NCBI GenBank assembly: GCA_947496705.1
Contig: CANMDW010000008.1
Coordinates: 1-64,000 of the forward strand
Length of the DNA stretch: 64,000 bases
Direction of reading: 5' to 3'
From: an uncultured Aquimarina sp.
GTDB taxonomy: Bacteria > Bacteroidota > Bacteroidia > Flavobacteriales > Flavobacteriaceae
The position numbers and the translations under genes are program-made. How positions within the stretch are numbered: the stretch's first letter is position 1; each line of letters starts with the position of its first letter. This document shows positions 60,819 to 64,000 of the stretch, in pieces. The notes beneath the pieces were generated by a model. The model searched no databases, was not told the DNA's origin, and was given only the letters and a program-made list of their open reading frames with translations.

Positions 60819-63101
60819 CTAATTATTAGTTGTTTTTGACAATCTGTTCTTGAAAAATCTATTTGACTTTAAAGGAATAGATAATTCTGTAGTGGATGCA
60901 ACCGTGTATTCTTCCATTATTAATCGAGCAATAAAGTAACAAATAGTAGATTCGGCACCTTGGTTGATATTTACATTTTCTTTTTCTAAACCATCATAAC
61001 AGCCTCCTGTAATAGGGTCATACATTATTTGGTTTAGGTGATTCTTCCCTAAAAACCACCTAAAGGCTATTTCCATCATAGTTTTATATTTAGGATTTTC
61101 AAATGTCTTATAAAAAACATCTAGTGTTTGTATAGTATAGGCAACATCAATAGGTTGCTCTCCATATAGATGTGGTATAGTGTTTTTATGATACCATCCT
61201 TTATTTGATATCACCTTAAAATGGTTATTCACAAACATTTTAGATAATAAGAAATCCAAAGATTCTATGGCTATTTTTTTATAGGATTCATTACCAGTAA
61301 CCTTATAAGTATACAGCATTGCTTCTGGGAGTATGCTATTTGCATAGGTCATATAATCTTCAAACCATTTCCAATTTTTTTTAGAATTAATATCATAACT
61401 GGTAATTAGATTTTTAGAAAGGTTTTCAACGAGCTGTATGACAGATTTATCTTTCTCAACAGAATAATAAAGAAATAAACCCTTAATAGCGAAGCCAATA
61501 GAACGAGGTGATAAGATACTCTTTAACCATTGAGAACATTTTAGAAGACAGATAGTTGCTCTTTGTACTATAGTATTTGGCAGGTATTTCTTGATTGAAA
61601 TTACAGTACCCAAAGCCCAAACAGCACGAGTATTCGAGTCTTCAAGATTTACATAATCATTTTTTATATGTACGTTATTATGTTCATCGATATAATTTAT
61701 GAACGTTCCCGATTTGTTTTGACAACGTTCAATAAAAGTGAGATATGTATTAATGTATGGTAAATCGCTACTTTTTTGAAACGAGCGATAGTGCAAGCAC
61801 ATAGCTATTAATGCTCTAGCATTATCATCTAAAGTATATCCAGAAGAGCTATCTGGGTCCGAAACTTTACAAAATTGTAATATCCCCAAATTAGTTGTCA
61901 TATTTTTTAGATGATTAAGTTTGATTGGAGGATATTTATAATCAAATCCAAAATTTTCTACAACACATTTTTTATAGATATTAACTTGTTTCACAGCCAC
62001 GTTCTTCCAAGACGATGTTCTGGTTTTCTCAAAGGCGGTCAAAGCCATAGATTCACGCAATTCACAATTGGATAATAGCTTTATTGTTGCTGCTGCGAAT
62101 TGTTCTGAATCTTCTATATCTACCAGTATGCCTGCATTGGAAGTGAGCACTTCCTTTGTATGCGGAATTGCTGTTGCTACTATGGGGCATGCACAACTCA
62201 TAGCATATGAAAACGTACCGCTCACAGCCTGATTTGGGTCTTTTGATGTAAATAAATAGATGTCTGTTGCTTTTAAATAAGTAAGTAGCTCTTCAATTTC
62301 TAAATAACGATTAATAAACCGCACGTTGTTTTGAAGATGAAGCTCTTGCACTAATTCTTCTAAATAGGCTCTATAATCATCTTGATTGGCTACGATATTA
62401 TTCGGATGAGTTTTCCCTATCACCAAATACAACACATCGGGTTGATTCTTGGTTATTTCTGGTAATGCCTTAATCGCTGTTTCTATACTTTTACCCGACC
62501 CTAGAAGCCCAAATGTGGATAGAATACTGCGATTAGCTAGATCTAGTCTCTTCTTTACCTTATTAGGTGTTTCATAAGTAACAATATGTGTGCCGTGCGG
62601 AAGATATACGATGCTATTTATAGCAACGCCATAATATTCTACCAAAATCCTTTTGGACTTTTCTGTCATCACAATTTGTCTATCGCTGTAAGAAATCAAC
62701 ATATTTACATACTCCTTTAATTTCTTGCTAGGATTAGGTATTACACTATGAAAGGTGAACACTACAGGTTTTTTTATAACATCTAAAAATTCTAAGAGAT
62801 AGTTTCCAAACTCACCACCAAATAGCCCAAATTCGTGTTGTATATGAACCAGTTTTACAGCGTAGTCTTCATTTATTTCCTTAGCAGCAATAATGTAATC
62901 TTCGATATTATCAGGGTTTATAGACCAACTTCTGTCACTAATCACTGTCTTATTCTTACTAAGTTCGCAGATCTCGCAAATGATAGTGTCTCCATACACA
63001 TCCTTTATAGCGTTAATGGAGTCTTGAGTATAAGTAGCAATACCACATTGGGTTGGTGGAAAAGTAGATAAGAATACTATTTTGGGTATTTTATAATTCA
63101 T
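60819..63101 (-). CDS. GT4 glycosyltransferase fused to an alpha/alpha-barrel domain
   Basis: 760 residues. Residues 1-370 are a GT-B family 4 glycosyltransferase: FLSTFPPTQCGIATYT, HIQHEFGLFGGEFGNYL, LSTFGLLGSGKSIETAIKAL, and E.x7.E region AVSGTFSYAMSCACPIVATA. Residues about 390-740 form a second, helical domain (SGYTLDDNARALIAM, EDSNTRAVWALG, YANSILPEAMLYTY, NQGAESTICYFIARL) like alpha/alpha6 glycosidases. Overlaps the GH130 gene by ATGA, so both act in one pathway, probably a mannose-containing glycan or solute. Confidence 0.85.
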   Translation of the reverse strand: MNYKIPKIVFLSTFPPTQCGIATYTQDSINAIKDVYGDTIICEICELSKNKTVISDRSWSINPDNIEDYIIAAKEINEDYAVKLVHIQHEFGLFGGEFGNYLLEFLDVIKKPVVFTFHSVIPNPSKKLKEYVNMLISYSDRQIVMTEKSKRILVEYYGVAINSIVYLPHGTHIVTYETPNKVKKRLDLANRSILSTFGLLGSGKSIETAIKALPEITKNQPDVLYLVIGKTHPNNIVANQDDYRAYLEELVQELHLQNNVRFINRYLEIEELLTYLKATDIYLFTSKDPNQAVSGTFSYAMSCACPIVATAIPHTKEVLTSNAGILVDIEDSEQFAAATIKLLSNCELRESMALTAFEKTRTSSWKNVAVKQVNIYKKCVVENFGFDYKYPPIKLNHLKNMTTNLGILQFCKVSDPDSSSGYTLDDNARALIAMCLHYRSFQKSSDLPYINTYLTFIERCQNKSGTFINYIDEHNNVHIKNDYVNLEDSNTRAVWALGTVISIKKYLPNTIVQRATICLLKCSQWLKSILSPRSIGFAIKGLFLYYSVEKDKSVIQLVENLSKNLITSYDINSKKNWKWFEDYMTYANSILPEAMLYTYKVTGNESYKKIAIESLDFLLSKMFVNNHFKVISNKGWYHKNTIPHLYGEQPIDVAYTIQTLDVFYKTFENPKYKTMMEIAFRWFLGKNHLNQIMYDPITGGCYDGLEKENVNINQGAESTICYFIARLIMEEYTVASTTELSIPLKSNRFFKNRLSKTTNN

Positions 63102-64000
63102 TTTTTTAAGGCTTTAAGTTCATTAACTAGTAAATTTATGTCTAGAGATACTGCTGCCACGTAACTATCTGCCGCTCCGTAATATATATACAGTTCATTA
63201 CCAAATATGGCCGTTCCCGTAGGAAACACAACATTGTTAACGTATCCCTCTTTTTCATAATCTTCCTGTGGAGAAAACAATGGTCTCATTAGTCTAGCGA
63301 TTAGCTTCTTGGGATTCTTAAGATCCAATAGCGCCGCACAGGCATGATAGATATATCCCGTCTCAGTTAATTGCGCAGAATGATAGATAAGGAGCCAGCC
63401 ATCTTCCGTTTCAATAGGCGGACAACCACCACCAATATGCCCGGACTCATGCTCATATTTCGGAATAAGGACAATGTGTTTTTGAAGGTTTGAAATGTAA
63501 TCCTTCCAAAAATCAACTGTCAAATCTGATGGCGAATCGAAATAGACAATTTGAATTGAAGGGTATAGCCTGTGTAAAACCGCAAATTTTCCCTTAATTT
63601 TTTTTGGAAAGAACATAAGGTTTTTATCCCATACATAGATTCTGCTTTTCATAATCTCTGCCAACCTATATCGAATAAATAAATTGTAGAACATCAAGTG
63701 CATAAGATTAATCTTCTTGAAGTTTTTCTTAATCAATTCAGAATACTCCTCAAAAGTAAACTTGGGTGTTATAATGCCTTTTCTTTCAAATTTTTTCAAA
63801 TCCGTTGAAGTCGCATACGCTCCAAAGACGTTAATACCATCATACGCAGAATAAGACAGGTAATATGTATCTTCAATCTTTGTTACACGAGGATCTTCAA
63901 CACCTTGGAATTCTTCAGGGCACTCAGGATAAAATATAGGTTCTTTACACCGCTTTATGACTTTTAAAGGACCTTCTAGTTCACAATAGCCTATGGTCGA
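63098..64000 (-). CDS. GH130-family glycoside phosphorylase (5' end outside window)
   Basis: About 300 residues visible; the frame stays open through the window edge at 64000. GH130 signatures: FQGVEDPRVTKIEDTYYLSY, HESGHIGGGCPPIETEDGW, and FPTGTAIFGNELYIYYGAAD. The family phosphorolyses or builds beta-mannosides. The TTG at 63799 is only an internal codon, not the start. First visible gene of an operon with the GT4 fusion. Confidence 0.9.
   Translation of the reverse strand, partial: STIGYCELEGPLKVIKRCKEPIFYPECPEEFQGVEDPRVTKIEDTYYLSYSAYDGINVFGAYATSTDLKKFERKGIITPKFTFEEYSELIKKNFKKINLMHLMFYNLFIRYRLAEIMKSRIYVWDKNLMFFPKKIKGKFAVLHRLYPSIQIVYFDSPSDLTVDFWKDYISNLQKHIVLIPKYEHESGHIGGGCPPIETEDGWLLIYHSAQLTETGYIYHACAALLDLKNPKKLIARLMRPLFSPQEDYEKEGYVNNVVFPTGTAIFGNELYIYYGAADSYVAAVSLDINLLVNELKALKK

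Overview
The window reads as chromosomal DNA of a marine-type member of the Flavobacteriaceae (Bacteroidota). Supporting signs are the AT-rich sequence, promoters of the Bacteroidota type (TTTG, then TAnnTTTG), the absence of strong Shine-Dalgarno sites, a fused CcsBA cytochrome c synthase, a BshB1 bacillithiol deacetylase, a peroxiredoxin/thioredoxin/DUF6952 gene cluster, TPR-sensor kinases and the LptG/LolA/FtsK complement. Genus is not determinable by eye; Aquimarina or a relative is a guess.

Layout. 0-7.6 kb is a signalling locus: two TPR sensor paralogues with different outputs (AraC-type DNA-binding domain; DesK/LiaS-type histidine kinase), a LuxR-type response regulator, a small lipoprotein, three TTACGG-N4-CCGTAA palindromes and three MITE-like elements. 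7.7-34.3 kb is mostly core: ccsBA, a DUF2520 protein, kdsC, rdgB, a CPBP protease, nhaC, a thioesterase, a nitroreductase, a DegT-type aminotransferase, ribBA, lptG, lolA, ftsK, dgkA, tpx, a peroxiredoxin operon, a hybrid kinase, a PLP lyase and bshB1. Inside this block, 13.8-15.3 kb holds no ordinary gene. It carries a tandem array of five predicted minus-strand small RNAs, each with its own promoter, C-rich loops and intrinsic terminator.

34.3-35.8 kb holds tRNA-His, an M28 peptidase and tRNA-Ser(UGA). The 3' end of tRNA-Ser is an integration site. A 13.5 kb island (35828-49390) bounded by a 13-bp direct repeat carries a frameshifted tyrosine recombinase, a BfmA-type mobilization gene with a probable operator, and a defence block on one strand: AbiEi/AbiEii, HsdR, HsdS, a PrrC-like anticodon nuclease, HsdM and an unknown protein. 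A second element starts at its right edge with the same att/terminator/arm-site/integrase architecture at identical spacings, but its integrase is truncated.

50-64 kb, after this second junction, holds an SDR, a broken folD, an unknown membrane-anchored protein, a NUP-family protein, oleate hydratase, Hsp20, a P2-type cation ATPase, and a GH130 phosphorylase with a glycosyltransferase/glycosidase fusion. Several of these genes share a CRP/FNR-geometry palindrome (about TGAyCyAGGTCATTTC) placed 29.5 bp upstream of the -7 box, so the region looks like a small stress or lipid regulon.

All calls come from reading sequence and the translated proteins. No database search was run; promoters, RNAs and operators are predictions.
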